Shown piece after piece: positions 33,366 through 42,431 of a DNA stretch of 64,000 bases. The stretch is from assembly GCA_000403275.2 (NCBI GenBank), contig KE159600.1, positions 579,708 to 643,707 on the forward strand, written 5' to 3'. Numbering within the stretch: the first letter of the stretch is position 1; each line of letters starts with the position of its first letter. Origin of the DNA: Lachnospiraceae bacterium 28-4. GTDB lineage: Bacteria; Bacillota; Clostridia; Lachnospirales; Lachnospiraceae. Under the pieces are notes generated by a model. The model ran no database searches and was not told the origin of the DNA. It was given only the letters and a program-made list of their open reading frames with translations. The translations under genes were made by a program, and so were the position numbers.

Positions 33366-33924
33366 TATAAAGCCTGCAAACTATGAGATTTCCAAAACCC
33401 GTAAGTATAAAAATGATATCCGGAAAGTCGAAAACATGGAGTATGATTCCGAATCAGACAGCTATACCTGCAGAAACAGCAAAAAGCTGACGGCAGACCA
33501 TATCAGACATTCCAAAAGCAAAACAGGTTATGTAAGTGAAAAAACGATTTATAAATGTGAGGATTGTAGCGGATGCCCTTACAAAAGTGACTGTATCAAA
33601 GGCAACAACTGCAAAACACCTATGGAAGAAAGAACGAAGACGCTTCAGGTTGCCAAAACATTTCTGAAACACAGGAAAGAAGATCTGGAACGGATTCTTT
33701 CGGAGGAAGGCATACTTTTCAGGACAAACCGGAGTATTCAGGCAGAGGGTTCTTTTGGAGATTGAAAACAGGACATGCAGTTCAGGAGATATTTAAGCAA
33801 AGGGGCATCAAATGTGCTTGCAGAAAGCACACTGCTTGCCATGGCACGGAATATAAACAAGCTTCATCATAAGATTCAAAAAGGCAGGACAGGAACACAT
33901 TTATTCCCTCTGAAAAGTGCCTGA
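33366..33924 (+). pseudogene. IS1182-family transposase, C-terminal fragment
   Basis: Begins YIKPANYEISKTRKYKNDI, continues with the cysteine cluster YKCEDCSGCPYKSDC and RTNRSIQAEGSFGD. A frameshift at about 33760 interrupts before KQDMQFRRYLSKG and ESTLLAMARNINKLHHKIQ. The N-terminal two-thirds are missing. Confidence 0.75.
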
Positions 33925-33997
33925 ATTTTAAAATTTCAAAATGTATTTTTAGCCCATCAAAAATGGCTTATTAAAGTATGACTTTATCTTTAAGTCC

Positions 33998-34189
33998 TTA
34001 TTTTCTCAAAGTTTCCGGCTTTGCCGGATGGCAGGCTCCATTCATGGCGCAGCCCGCGCACCCGCAGCCACAGGATGATTTTCCTTTTCTCTTACCGCGT
34101 TTCATACTGACAAGAATCGCCGCCACCACGAAAACCAAAACCGCACTAATGATGATTGTCGCCATATTTTCCATAAGCCATGTAAGCAT
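33998..34189 (-). CDS. FeoB-associated Cys-rich membrane protein
   Basis: 63 residues: one transmembrane helix (MATIIISAVLVFVVAAILV) then a basic, Cys-rich tail CGCGCAGCAMNGAC. This family regularly sits next to feoB. It lies 93 bp downstream of feoB in the same direction with a strong GGAGGG site. Possibly helps iron delivery at the membrane; unproven. Confidence 0.85.
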   Translation of the reverse strand: MLTWLMENMATIIISAVLVFVVAAILVSMKRGKRKGKSSCGCGCAGCAMNGACHPAKPETLRK

Positions 34190-34234
34190 CGAAATCCCTC
34201 CTGTTTCCCTGTTACAAATCTAAAGACGAAACCC

Positions 34235-34260
34235 GGCGCCCCGTATTATGGCGGGACGCC
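34235..34260 (-). terminator. Hairpin between feoB and the Cys-rich gene
   Basis: On the minus strand GGCGTCCCG pairs with CGGGGCGCC with one mismatch. There is no good T-run after it, so it may attenuate or protect the 3' end rather than fully terminate. Confidence 0.4.
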
Positions 34261-34282
34261 TTTAGAAACGCTTTCTGCGCCG

Positions 34283-36685
34283 TTACTTCGCCATTTTCAG
34301 TTTCATATTTGTTGTCAGCTTTGTTGCCTCTTTATACGGTCTGAACAGCATATAAATCATGCCGCCAAGGATTACGATGGCTGCAAGCAGACCAATGACA
34401 TTCAGGTTTCCTGTAAATGCCAAGCCAATCTGATAAACCATCAGCGCCACCGCATAAGCCAGTCCGCACTGATATCCGATAGCAAACCATGTCCATTTCG
34501 CATTGTTCATCTCCCGCTTGATGGCGCCGATTGCCGCAAAGCAGGGCGCGCACAGAAGATTGAACACCAGGAAGGAATATCCCGCAACCTGACTGAAGTT
34601 TGCACCAATTTCAGACCATCCACCCGGATAGAGGATGCCCATGGTGCCGACGATATTTTCCTTTGCCACAAGACCTGTGATAGAAGCCACTGCCGCCTGC
34701 CAGTTTCCCCATCCAAGCGGTATGAAAATCCACGCAATCGCACTGCCGACCGCTGCAAGGAGCGACTGATCCATCTCCTCCTCACCAAGCATCCGGAATC
34801 CTTCCGCAGTAAATCCAAAGTAAGTCGTAAACCATATCACGATAGTGGAAAGCAGGATAATCGTGCCCGCCTTCTTAATGAAGGACCATCCGCGCTCCCA
34901 CATGGAACGCAGCACATTACCCACCGTGGGCATATGGTAAGCCGGAAGCTCCATAACGAAAGGAGCCGGGTCGCCGGAGAACATCTTCGTTTTCTTTAAC
35001 ATAATACCTGAAATGATAATCGCCGCCATACCTACAAAGTACGCGCTCGTTGCAACCCATGCGGAACCGCCGAAGATTGCGCCCGCAACCATGGAGATAA
35101 ACGGCACCTTCGCGCCACAGGGAATAAAGGTTGTCGTCATAATCGTCATACGGCGGTCACGCTCGTTCTCAATCGTCCTCGACGCCATGATACCCGGAAT
35201 GCCGCAGCCGGTACCGATAAGCATCGGAATAAAGGACTTGCCGGACAGTCCGAACTTGCGGAAGATACGATCCAGTACAAACGCGATACGCGCCATATAA
35301 CCGCACGCCTCCAGAAAGGCAAGAAGCAGGAACAATACAAGCATCTGCGGCACAAAACCAAGCACCGCGCCCACGCCTGCTACAATACCGTCATTGATCA
35401 ACCCCGCAAGCCAGTCTGCCGCACCCACGGCTTCCAGTGCGTTCCCGACAAACACCGGAATACCGGGAATCCATACGCCGCAAGCTGCCGGATCGGGCTC
35501 ATCGCCATACTGTTCCATCACCGCAAGCGCACCTTCATAATCTGCAAGGGACGCCGTTTCCACCGCCACCTCCAATGTTTCATCATCCGCCACTTCATAA
35601 GGGAAGTCGCCTGTAGGAGCTGTGCCGTTTTCTTCCACATAAGCATCGTAGCCATCCGCAATCAGCGCTGCATCGCCATATTCCTCAGAAGCCTCTCCAT
35701 AAGCCACGGAACCGATGCCAAACAGATGGAAACCATCGCCGAACAATCCGTCATTTGCCCAGTCCGTAGCGTTTGCCCCCACTGTCACCATGGAGATGTA
35801 ATATACAAGGAACATAATCGCCGCAAAAATCGGAAGCCCCAGAAAACGGTTTGTCACAATCCTGTCAATCTTATCGGAATTTGTCATCTTTCCCGCTGAT
35901 TTTTTCTTTAAGCATCCCTTGATGATACTCCCGATATAAATATACCGCTCGTTGGTGATGATGGATTCTGCATCGTCATCCATCTCCTCCTCGGCCGCCT
36001 TAATGTCCGTTTCAATATGGGAAAGCACCGACTCGCTTAGGTTCAGCTGCTCCAAAACCTTATCGTCCCGCTCAAACAACTTGATGGCGTACCAGCGCTG
36101 CTGTTCCTCTGGCAGCCCGTGTACTGCAGCCTCCTCGATATGGGCAAGGGCGTGCTCGACCGTTCCCGTAAAAGTGTGCATGGGAACCGTCTTTCCGTTC
36201 TTTGCCGCATTGATTGCCGCTTCCGCAGCTTCCATGATGCCGCTGCCTTTCAGGGCCGAAATCTCAACAATCTTACAGCCCAAAGCCTTCGCCAGCTCCG
36301 CCGTATTAATCTTGTCGCCGTTTTTCTCTACCACGTCCATCATATTGATGGCAACGACAACAGGGATGCCAAGCTCGGTAAGCTGTGTGGTCAGGTACAG
36401 GTTTCTCTCCAGATTCGTGCCGTCGATAATATTTAAGATGGCATCAGGGCGCTCGCTGATGAGATAGTTTCTCGCCACTACTTCCTCCAATGTATAAGGG
36501 GAAAGGGAATAAATACCCGGAAGGTCGGTGATGGTCACGCCGTCATGCCTCTTTAACTTTCCCTCTTTCTTTTCCACCGTAACGCCCGGCCAGTTCCCGA
36601 CAAACTGGTTGGAACCTGTCAGGGCATTGAATAATGTCGTTTTCCCGCAGTTCGGGTTGCCCGCAAGGGCAATTCGCATACTCAT
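34283..36685 (-). CDS. feoB: Ferrous iron transporter FeoB
   Basis: 800 residues. N-terminal GTPase: GNPNCGKT (9-16), WPGVTVEKKEG, DLPGIYSL and NMMD. Then the helical GDI domain and a membrane permease with paired Gate motifs (GCGIPGIMASRTIEN, FIPCGAKVPF). An acidic insert between early membrane segments (AYVEENGTAPTGDF region) is outward-facing in similar Clostridial FeoBs. Imports Fe2+ under low oxygen. Downstream of two feoA genes with a DtxR-type site 22 bp before its start. Confidence 0.96.
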   Translation of the reverse strand: MSMRIALAGNPNCGKTTLFNALTGSNQFVGNWPGVTVEKKEGKLKRHDGVTITDLPGIYSLSPYTLEEVVARNYLISERPDAILNIIDGTNLERNLYLTTQLTELGIPVVVAINMMDVVEKNGDKINTAELAKALGCKIVEISALKGSGIMEAAEAAINAAKNGKTVPMHTFTGTVEHALAHIEEAAVHGLPEEQQRWYAIKLFERDDKVLEQLNLSESVLSHIETDIKAAEEEMDDDAESIITNERYIYIGSIIKGCLKKKSAGKMTNSDKIDRIVTNRFLGLPIFAAIMFLVYYISMVTVGANATDWANDGLFGDGFHLFGIGSVAYGEASEEYGDAALIADGYDAYVEENGTAPTGDFPYEVADDETLEVAVETASLADYEGALAVMEQYGDEPDPAACGVWIPGIPVFVGNALEAVGAADWLAGLINDGIVAGVGAVLGFVPQMLVLFLLLAFLEACGYMARIAFVLDRIFRKFGLSGKSFIPMLIGTGCGIPGIMASRTIENERDRRMTIMTTTFIPCGAKVPFISMVAGAIFGGSAWVATSAYFVGMAAIIISGIMLKKTKMFSGDPAPFVMELPAYHMPTVGNVLRSMWERGWSFIKKAGTIILLSTIVIWFTTYFGFTAEGFRMLGEEEMDQSLLAAVGSAIAWIFIPLGWGNWQAAVASITGLVAKENIVGTMGILYPGGWSEIGANFSQVAGYSFLVFNLLCAPCFAAIGAIKREMNNAKWTWFAIGYQCGLAYAVALMVYQIGLAFTGNLNVIGLLAAIVILGGMIYMLFRPYKEATKLTTNMKLKMAK

Positions 36686-36706
36686 AGTTTCCTCTCCTTC
36701 TATATA

Positions 36707-36720
36707 TTAGTTTTCGCTAA
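36707..36720. promoter_or_regulatory. DtxR-type operator before feoB
   Basis: TTAGTTTTCGCTAA, perfect TTAG-N6-CTAA form, 22 bp upstream of the feoB ATG. Confidence 0.75.
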
Positions 36721-36770
36721 CTATCTGTCTGAAAATAAAGGGGATAAACCCCTGCACAAACTTTTTCATC

Positions 36771-36998
36771 TTATGCTCTTTCGACTTCAATCATTTCCGC
36801 ATCTGCCTTCCGGATGGAAAGTTCATAACCGCGGACGGTCACCTCAATCGGATCTCCCAAAGGCGCCACCTTGCGGATCTGCACATCCACGCCCTTTGTC
36901 AGTCCCATGTCCATGATACGGCGTTTGACCGCGCCTTCCCCGTGGAGCTTCACCACCCGGACGGTATCGCCGACCTTTGATTCTTTCAGTGTCTTCAT
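36771..36998 (-). CDS. feoA: FeoA-type SH3 protein (first copy upstream of feoB)
   Basis: 75 residues: VGDTVRVVKLHGEGAVKRRI then MDMGLTKGVDVQIRKVAPLGDPIEV, the standard FeoA beta-barrel. Thought to support FeoB GTPase function. Lies 72 bp before the feoB operator. Confidence 0.92.
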   Translation of the reverse strand: MKTLKESKVGDTVRVVKLHGEGAVKRRIMDMGLTKGVDVQIRKVAPLGDPIEVTVRGYELSIRKADAEMIEVERA

Positions 36999-37165
36999 TT
37001 TGATATCTGCACTCCTTTCTCTGTAGGTTGAAGATTTCAGTTTTCAACCTGTCCTCCTCATTTCATAATTTTTTAATCACGGAATACTGCCCTGGATTCC
37101 ATGATATTGAAACATTTAGTAACCCCTTGCAGCATTCCCTGTTTCCGAAGGGCTTCTTAATGCTT

Positions 37166-37378
37166 TCAGACCATAATCTTCTGTGCCATTTCTTTGCTGA
37201 CCGCAATGCGGGAGTCCTTCACATTCACAATCACATTGCCTCCGATGGCGTTTATTACAGTGACCGCCCCTCCCACAACAAAACCGAGGTTCTCCAGATG
37301 TGTCTTAACTTCCTGTTTTCCTCCGATTTTTCTGATAATGTTTTCCTCTCCGACTTCTGCTAATGTAAGCGGCATCAT
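37166..37378 (-). CDS. feoA: FeoA-type SH3 protein (second copy)
   Basis: 70 residues: MPLTLAEVGEENIIRKIGG, HLENLGFVVGGAVTVINAIGG and NVIVNVKDSRIAVS. More diverged than its neighbour. Tandem feoA genes before feoB are common in Lachnospiraceae. Operators at 37404 and 37438 lie immediately upstream, so this gene probably opens the feoAAB transcript. Confidence 0.92.
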   Translation of the reverse strand: MMPLTLAEVGEENIIRKIGGKQEVKTHLENLGFVVGGAVTVINAIGGNVIVNVKDSRIAVSKEMAQKIMV

Positions 37379-37403
37379 GCATCCACCTTCTTTTGAATAT
37401 GTA

Positions 37404-37451
37404 TTAGTTTTCGCTAACCTTATGCGTTAAATAAAAGTTAGCACTCGCTAA
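37404..37451. promoter_or_regulatory. Two DtxR-type operators before the feoA pair
   Basis: TTAGTTTTCGCTAA (37404-37417) and TTAGCACTCGCTAA (37438-37451), centres 34 bp apart, i.e. about three helical turns, allowing same-face binding of two dimers. Confidence 0.78.
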
Positions 37452-37535
37452 CCATATATTATAATATGACCTCCCTTGATTCTTGTCAACGTTATTTTTA
37501 CAACTTACTCAAGTTTTATCATTCTAACCAATATG

Positions 37536-37549
37536 TTAGGAAATGCTAA
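37536..37549. promoter_or_regulatory. DtxR-type operator between flavodoxin and feoA
   Basis: TTAGGAAATGCTAA, third site in this 200-bp intergenic region; an overlapping CTAACCAATATGTTAG palindrome lies at about 37524-37539. Confidence 0.65.
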
Positions 37550-37580
37550 CTTATCATTTTGTGCAAAATGTCCATACTCC

Positions 37581-38003
37581 CTACACCAGCGCCGCGCCCA
37601 AAGCCTTACAGTCGGACAGCGCGTCCCCGTCCGGCGCCTCATGGCAGATGACGCTGTCATAGACAAATACCGCACCGTCTGACCGGCAGGTATCCTCCCA
37701 GCTCCGCATCCATTCCCCGTCGCCCCATCCGTAAGAACCAAACAGCGCAATCTTCTTTCCGGCGAGCTTTCCCTCACAGGCGGTAAACATGGGTTCAAAA
37801 TCTCCTTCCTCAAGCTGCTCCGCGCCCATGGACGGACAGCCGAACGCCACTGCATCAAACTCATCCATCCGATCCGCGCCAAATTCGCCACAAGACATCA
37901 GGGAAACCTCCGCCCCTTTCTCCTGTGCCCCTTCCGCCACCGCGGTCGCCATCGCCTCCGTATTTCCCGTACCGCTCCAATAAACCACTGCCACTTTACT
38001 CAT
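37581..38003 (-). CDS. Flavodoxin
   Basis: 140 residues from MSKVAVVYWSGTGNTEAMA (FMN phosphate loop), with GCPSMGAEQL and LFGSYGWGDGEWM as the two isoalloxazine loops. Electron carrier that replaces ferredoxin when iron is scarce, which fits its place among iron-regulated genes. GGAG 6 nt before the ATG supports this start over a much longer frame. Confidence 0.93.
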   Translation of the reverse strand: MSKVAVVYWSGTGNTEAMATAVAEGAQEKGAEVSLMSCGEFGADRMDEFDAVAFGCPSMGAEQLEEGDFEPMFTACEGKLAGKKIALFGSYGWGDGEWMRSWEDTCRSDGAVFVYDSVICHEAPDGDALSDCKALGAALV

Positions 38004-38086
38004 AAATTTCTCCATCCTTTCCATTATGTATTTGTCTGTAGATTTTTCTGTATAAATCATAAAACCGTTCCCCGAACAAACAGCAT

Positions 38087-38665
38087 TTACGAACACCTCA
38101 CAACAAGCCTGTCAAACGAACGGTGTTTTTGGAATGCCTCCCAGTACAGGCGTGTGCATTTTTTGTACTGCGCAAACTTACGCTGTGCGGTTTCCACGTT
38201 TCCATACACCTTCCATGTCCCAATATACTTTGCCCCCGTCGCGCCGTTTCTGATAAACTCATCCACGTCCTCCGGCGGATAGCCGAGGAACAGTCCGATT
38301 TCATGCGGAAATGCTTCCTCATCCTTCAGGCGGCGCACCAGCCACACAATGCACTTCTCCGGTTCCCCCACGGGATAGTCCCGCTCCGCTAAAATCTTCC
38401 TCGCCTCGCTGTCGCCCAAATCCTCCCGAAGCCTGTCAGGGCGGTACATGTAAACCAACACGCTTTTTCCCATGTTTTTCAGAGGGACAATCCGCACGCC
38501 CCGCGGAAGCAGACGCCTGTTCATCTCCCGGATGTTTTCCAAGAATGTCCTGTTGTTCTTAACGGGACAATTAAACAGATTTCCGGTTTTCAGACCTGCC
38601 ATTGTCGGCGAACAGTAGAATATCACCAGTTCCTCCGATATATTTTCCGTATCCACAGCTTCCAT
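38087..38665 (-). CDS. DUF3793 family protein
   Basis: 192 residues, soluble. ELVIFYCSPTMAGLKTGNLF, IVPLKNMGKSVLVYMYRPDRL and EIGLFLGYPPEDVDEFI are characteristic of DUF3793, a family often found beside iron or flavodoxin genes in Clostridia. Function unknown. First gene of a unit with flavodoxin (84 bp apart) and preceded by two DtxR-type sites. Confidence 0.85.
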   Translation of the reverse strand: MEAVDTENISEELVIFYCSPTMAGLKTGNLFNCPVKNNRTFLENIREMNRRLLPRGVRIVPLKNMGKSVLVYMYRPDRLREDLGDSEARKILAERDYPVGEPEKCIVWLVRRLKDEEAFPHEIGLFLGYPPEDVDEFIRNGATGAKYIGTWKVYGNVETAQRKFAQYKKCTRLYWEAFQKHRSFDRLVVRCS

Positions 38666-38684
38666 TCATCCTCTTCCTTTCTAG

Positions 38685-38764
38685 TTAGTCTTTCCTAACC
38701 TTTGCGGTAAAGAAAAATGCCCTTCGGCATTCTGTATCTAATTTTTCGGATTAGTTATTTCTAA
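38685..38764. promoter_or_regulatory. Two DtxR-type operators before the DUF3793-flavodoxin unit
   Basis: TTAGTCTTTCCTAA (38685-38698) and TTAGTTATTTCTAA (38751-38764). A small hairpin AATGCC/GGCATT lies between them at 38716-38731. Confidence 0.75.
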
Positions 38765-38910
38765 CTATATGCAGAATATCATGCCATAGAATGTCCTGTC
38801 AATACTATTTTTAAAAATTCTCAAACCGTGCATAAAAACAGGTAAACCAAGCTACCACCTTCTCTCTTTAACAAGATGAAAGATTTTTTCCCCAATGCTG
38901 AAATCGCATA

Positions 38911-40092
38911 TTAGCATTGGGCAAGTGTCCATTCCTCATAACTTCTGGCTCCTTCTGCAAGCCGTTTCAGTCCATCTTCCAACCGGCTGCGTGAGCAGGC
39001 GATATTCATTCTTATAAATGAACTTCCATTTTCCCCATATTGCTGTCCCTCCGACAAATACAATCCCGTATGCTCTCTCAAATATTGTGTAAGCTCAGCA
39101 GCACACCCATGCATTTCCCGGCAGTCCAGCCACAAAAGATAGGTGGCCTGTGAAGGAACCAGCCTGATATGCAAATCCTCTTTCTTCAAAAAATTCTCCA
39201 CAAAATTTTTGTTTTCTTGGATATACTCTCTTAAAGAATCCAGCCACGCCTCCCCTTTCGTAAATGCAGCCACAGCCGCCTCCACTGCAAAGGAATTCGG
39301 TTCTGCCACCTCATCCGTATTCAGTCCCCGCCAGACCTTATGCCGCAGGTTTGGATTTGGAACGGCCACTGCTGCTGTCTGCAGCCCTGCCAGATTAAAG
39401 GCTTTTGTGGGAGCCATACAGGTGATGCTGGTATTCTTACAGTTTTCTGAAACCGAGGCAAAGGGAATATATTCCTGACCGGGACTGGTCAGATCACAAT
39501 GGATTTCATCGGAAATCACGGTCACATGATATTTCCTGCACAGCCCGCCAACCTGCTCCAGTTCCTCTCTGCTCCAGATTCTTCCCACCGGATTGTGGGG
39601 ATTGCATAGAATCATCAGCGTGGTCTGAGGATCAGAAAATTTTCGTTCCAGATCCTCAAAATCCATCTGATAGGTATTTCCGTCATATCGTAACGGGCTT
39701 TCAACAATGTTCCTTCCGTTATTTACAATGGAATTGAAGAAAATATTGTAAACCGGCGTCTGAACTAAAACATTTTCTCCCGCTGTCGTCAGCTTACGCA
39801 CCATACTGGAAATAGCCGGAACCACTCCCGTACAGAAAACAAGCCACTCCTTTTCCATGGAAAAATGATGCCGTTTCTCCCACCAGCCCATATATGCCTG
39901 ATACCATTCTTCAGGCACAATGGAATAGCCAAATACGCCATGGGCTGCCCTTTCCCTGATTGCCTCCTGAATTTCCGGTGCTGTCTGAAAATCCATATCT
40001 GCCACCCACATAGGCAGTTCCTGCTCTTTCACATCCCATTTCAGTGAATGGGTATTTCTCCTGTTGACAGGTTCATTAAAATTGTAAGGCAT
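38911..40092 (-). CDS. patB: PatB/MalY-type C-S lyase (PLP aminotransferase fold)
   Basis: 393 residues from MPYNFNEPVNRRNTHSLKWD with GGAGGT upstream. PLP features: LPMWVADMDF, LCNPHNPVGR, ISDEIHCDL and the Schiff-base Lys in APTKAFNLAGLQ. Such enzymes cleave cystathionine or cysteine conjugates to thiol, pyruvate and ammonia; MalY can also act as a regulator. The precise substrate is not evident. It opens a leftward unit that stands apart from the following genes. Confidence 0.9.
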   Translation of the reverse strand: MPYNFNEPVNRRNTHSLKWDVKEQELPMWVADMDFQTAPEIQEAIRERAAHGVFGYSIVPEEWYQAYMGWWEKRHHFSMEKEWLVFCTGVVPAISSMVRKLTTAGENVLVQTPVYNIFFNSIVNNGRNIVESPLRYDGNTYQMDFEDLERKFSDPQTTLMILCNPHNPVGRIWSREELEQVGGLCRKYHVTVISDEIHCDLTSPGQEYIPFASVSENCKNTSITCMAPTKAFNLAGLQTAAVAVPNPNLRHKVWRGLNTDEVAEPNSFAVEAAVAAFTKGEAWLDSLREYIQENKNFVENFLKKEDLHIRLVPSQATYLLWLDCREMHGCAAELTQYLREHTGLYLSEGQQYGENGSSFIRMNIACSRSRLEDGLKRLAEGARSYEEWTLAQC

Positions 40093-40115
40093 ATTGCACC
40101 TCCAAACTATCGTAT

Positions 40116-40541
40116 TTATTCCAAAGAAAATGTCACAGTCACATCCCCGTTTCCAAGGGCCTCTTCCCAACCCGCCAGATCATCAATATGTCCCAGCCTT
40201 GTATAGCTCCAGGAATTAGAGCCGTAAAATATAACAATCTGGTTTCCGTTATACAAGACAATATCTCCGGCGTGGGTTGTGGTCTGACTGTTGTCTGCAG
40301 GAAGACTGGTTCCCAAAGGGCCTACCTTTTCAAAGCCGGAATAGTCGCTCATTTGAAGCACTACCGGACTTTCCCGCATCATATCCACCAAAGCAGACAC
40401 CGCCACGTTCTCTTCCAATGCGGCTGAAAATATCGTATCACCAACCTGTACATTCATATTCATCACTGCATTCTCCTCTCCGCACGCAGTCAGAGAAAAT
40501 GAGATAACCATAACCCACAGCACTATCCATATTTTTTTCAT
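40116..40541 (-). CDS. Cyclophilin-like fold lipoprotein
   Basis: 141 residues. Lipoprotein signal MKKIWIVLWVMVISFSLTAC then VQVGDTIFSAALEENVAVSAL, GPLGTSLPADNSQTTTHAGD and YGSNSWSYTRLGHI, all characteristic of the cyclophilin-like domain family. Despite the fold name, isomerase activity is not established. Upstream of patB by 23 bp in the same direction. Confidence 0.85.
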   Translation of the reverse strand: MKKIWIVLWVMVISFSLTACGEENAVMNMNVQVGDTIFSAALEENVAVSALVDMMRESPVVLQMSDYSGFEKVGPLGTSLPADNSQTTTHAGDIVLYNGNQIVIFYGSNSWSYTRLGHIDDLAGWEEALGNGDVTVTFSLE

Positions 40542-40586
40542 TTTCGTCCACTCCTCTTTTCACTTTTCTGTTTATTGATAAGGAAT

Positions 40587-40869
40587 TCATATGGAAATTG
40601 CCCGTATAAAAACAAGGATTCCAAACAAGCTTAAAGCTGCCCCGAAAATCCGGTTCATCTTCCGGAAACTTTCTGTCCTTTTCTTTTTTCCGGCAAAAGC
40701 AACCACAGCGGTCAGCCCTCCCCACCAGAAATAGGTTCCGATAAATACTCCTAAAACCACCAGCCAGCCATTTTTTCCTACACCGCCTCCCGCAATGTCA
40801 AACCAGGAAAAAGCAAACAGGTACGCCAAAGATCAACCCGATCAGAATTCCCTTCAAAAACAGGCTCAT
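40587..40869 (-). pseudogene. LysE-type exporter, collapsed by an internal deletion
   Basis: The first 20 codons (MSLFLKGILIGLIFGVPVCF) are the start of a LysE family transporter. They then run out of frame into FSWFDIAGGGVGKNGWLVVL and FIGTYFWWGGLTAVV, the C-terminal third. About 110 central residues are missing. The ATG overlaps the stop of the DUF3737 gene (ATGA). Confidence 0.8.
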
Positions 40870-41729
40870 ACCGCCTCCTTCAGCTCTCTTCTGCATATGA
40901 TCTTTGTCTTTGATGAATCTACCTTATCCGCTTCAACGATCAATTCATCAATGCTGTCTGCTCGGATCACACCGCTGGAAGGGTTCATCACACTGTCAAT
41001 CTTTCCTGTGATTTCTGCATCCACCGTGGAATACTCAAACGCCAGTGTGGTGTTCAGAAGCTTACAGTTTTTCATAACCAGATGATCGATGTAGCACATC
41101 CCCTGCAGGCTCTCAATGGTGCAGTTAATCAGTGTCAGATTCTTTGCGTTCCAGCCCAGATATTCTCCGGAAATAAAGGAATCATATACCGTCACATTCT
41201 CGCTGTTCCAGAAAGCATCCTTGGAAAGCATCCGGGCATTATGAATCTCCATATTCTTTACCCCGTCAAAGGAATAGTTGCCCACCAGCTGGAAATCCCG
41301 CAGCACCATATTCTGGCTGTTCATGGCAAAGTAGTCGCCTTTAGCCGTCACATGTTCCATTGTCACATCTTCACAATTCCAAAGTGTTTCGGCTGCATTG
41401 GGAAAATTTACGTTTTGTAAATTTACGCCCCTGCAGCGGCGGAAATTCTTCGGGGCCTCGATCACTGCGTTTTCCACCGTGATATTGTCTGTATACCATA
41501 CCCCTGCACGGGCCATCTCAAACCAGGTACAGTTTCTGGCGGTAATATTCTTCGCATACCAGAAGGGATACTTCCATTTGAACATGCATCCCTCCAGTTT
41601 GATATCATGGCTCTCTTTCAGCGGCGACTCTCCATCCGCAAAAATACTGTCGTAGATTTCCAAATTCTCTCCCTGGAATAATGCTCTTTCTCCTGTCAAA
41701 TACTCCTGTCTGATTTCTCCTGTCTTCAT
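40866..41729 (-). CDS. DUF3737 beta-helix protein
   Basis: 287 residues made of short repeats such as NCTWFEMARAGVWYTDNITV and NCEDVTMEHVTAKGDYFAMN, indicating a right-handed parallel beta-helix. Matches DUF3737, cytosolic and of unknown function, frequent in Clostridia and Lactobacilli. Starts with GGAGG-type site and is followed without gap by the LysE remnant. Confidence 0.88.
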   Translation of the reverse strand: MKTGEIRQEYLTGERALFQGENLEIYDSIFADGESPLKESHDIKLEGCMFKWKYPFWYAKNITARNCTWFEMARAGVWYTDNITVENAVIEAPKNFRRCRGVNLQNVNFPNAAETLWNCEDVTMEHVTAKGDYFAMNSQNMVLRDFQLVGNYSFDGVKNMEIHNARMLSKDAFWNSENVTVYDSFISGEYLGWNAKNLTLINCTIESLQGMCYIDHLVMKNCKLLNTTLAFEYSTVDAEITGKIDSVMNPSSGVIRADSIDELIVEADKVDSSKTKIICRRELKEAV

Positions 41730-41744
41730 GATTTTTCCTCCTGA

Positions 41745-42386
41745 TTATCTAAAATTTTTTAACTTACATCTCTCTGCGTTTTCTTTCCCATCTTGCTGTT
41801 CTTTTCTGATGTCTATAATAAGGATACCGGACATAGATCGTCTTCTGTTTTCTTCCCATTTTAAGTTCTTTAAAACTTTATCCGACTCTCTTCGCCAAAG
41901 AATGATTCCAATCGGTATTACAACGGCCTCTGCCAGTACAAATGCCAGCCAGATCAACGTCAGATTTCCAAAATGAGATAAGGCTGCAATAAATACCACC
42001 GGCAAGACCACCTGCCTGCCCAACGTAAGCAGCATGCTCTATACTCCCAGTCCAAGTCCCTGAAATACTGCCGAGTAAATAAGACATACATTGGAAAGAA
42101 GATGGCTTACCGCCAAGATCCGAAGTGCCGTTACACCGATGAAAAGCATTTCTGGAGAAGCATCAAACAATAACAGCACCCATTCCGGAAAAACCTCCAT
42201 TATCAGGAAAAATATACTGTAAAATATCACAGAATAAAGCATCGCCCATCTGCAGCTCTGGTAAATTCTCTTTGGCTTTTTTGCGCCGTAATTGTAAGCT
42301 ACGATGGTCTTCATCTGGCCGCTCATCTCATAGCAGTAAATGGGCGTGGCAAATACCAGTACATCCGTATGCAGCATTTTCTCCAC
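41745..42386 (-). pseudogene. MATE efflux pump C-terminus fused to an FMN-reductase scrap
   Basis: The 5' 25 codons (LHTDVLVFATPIYCYEMSGQ) belong to a NADPH-dependent FMN reductase. They switch in frame to IVAYNYGAKKPKRIYQSCRW, the last third of a MATE transporter. A TAG follows GLGLGV, then the frame goes on with MLLTLGRQVVLPVVFIAALS. Deletion fusion plus a nonsense mutation; neither part can work. Confidence 0.8.
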
Positions 42387-42431
42387 AATTCTTACTCATT
42401 TTCACTTTCCTTCTTTCTCTTAGATTTCATC

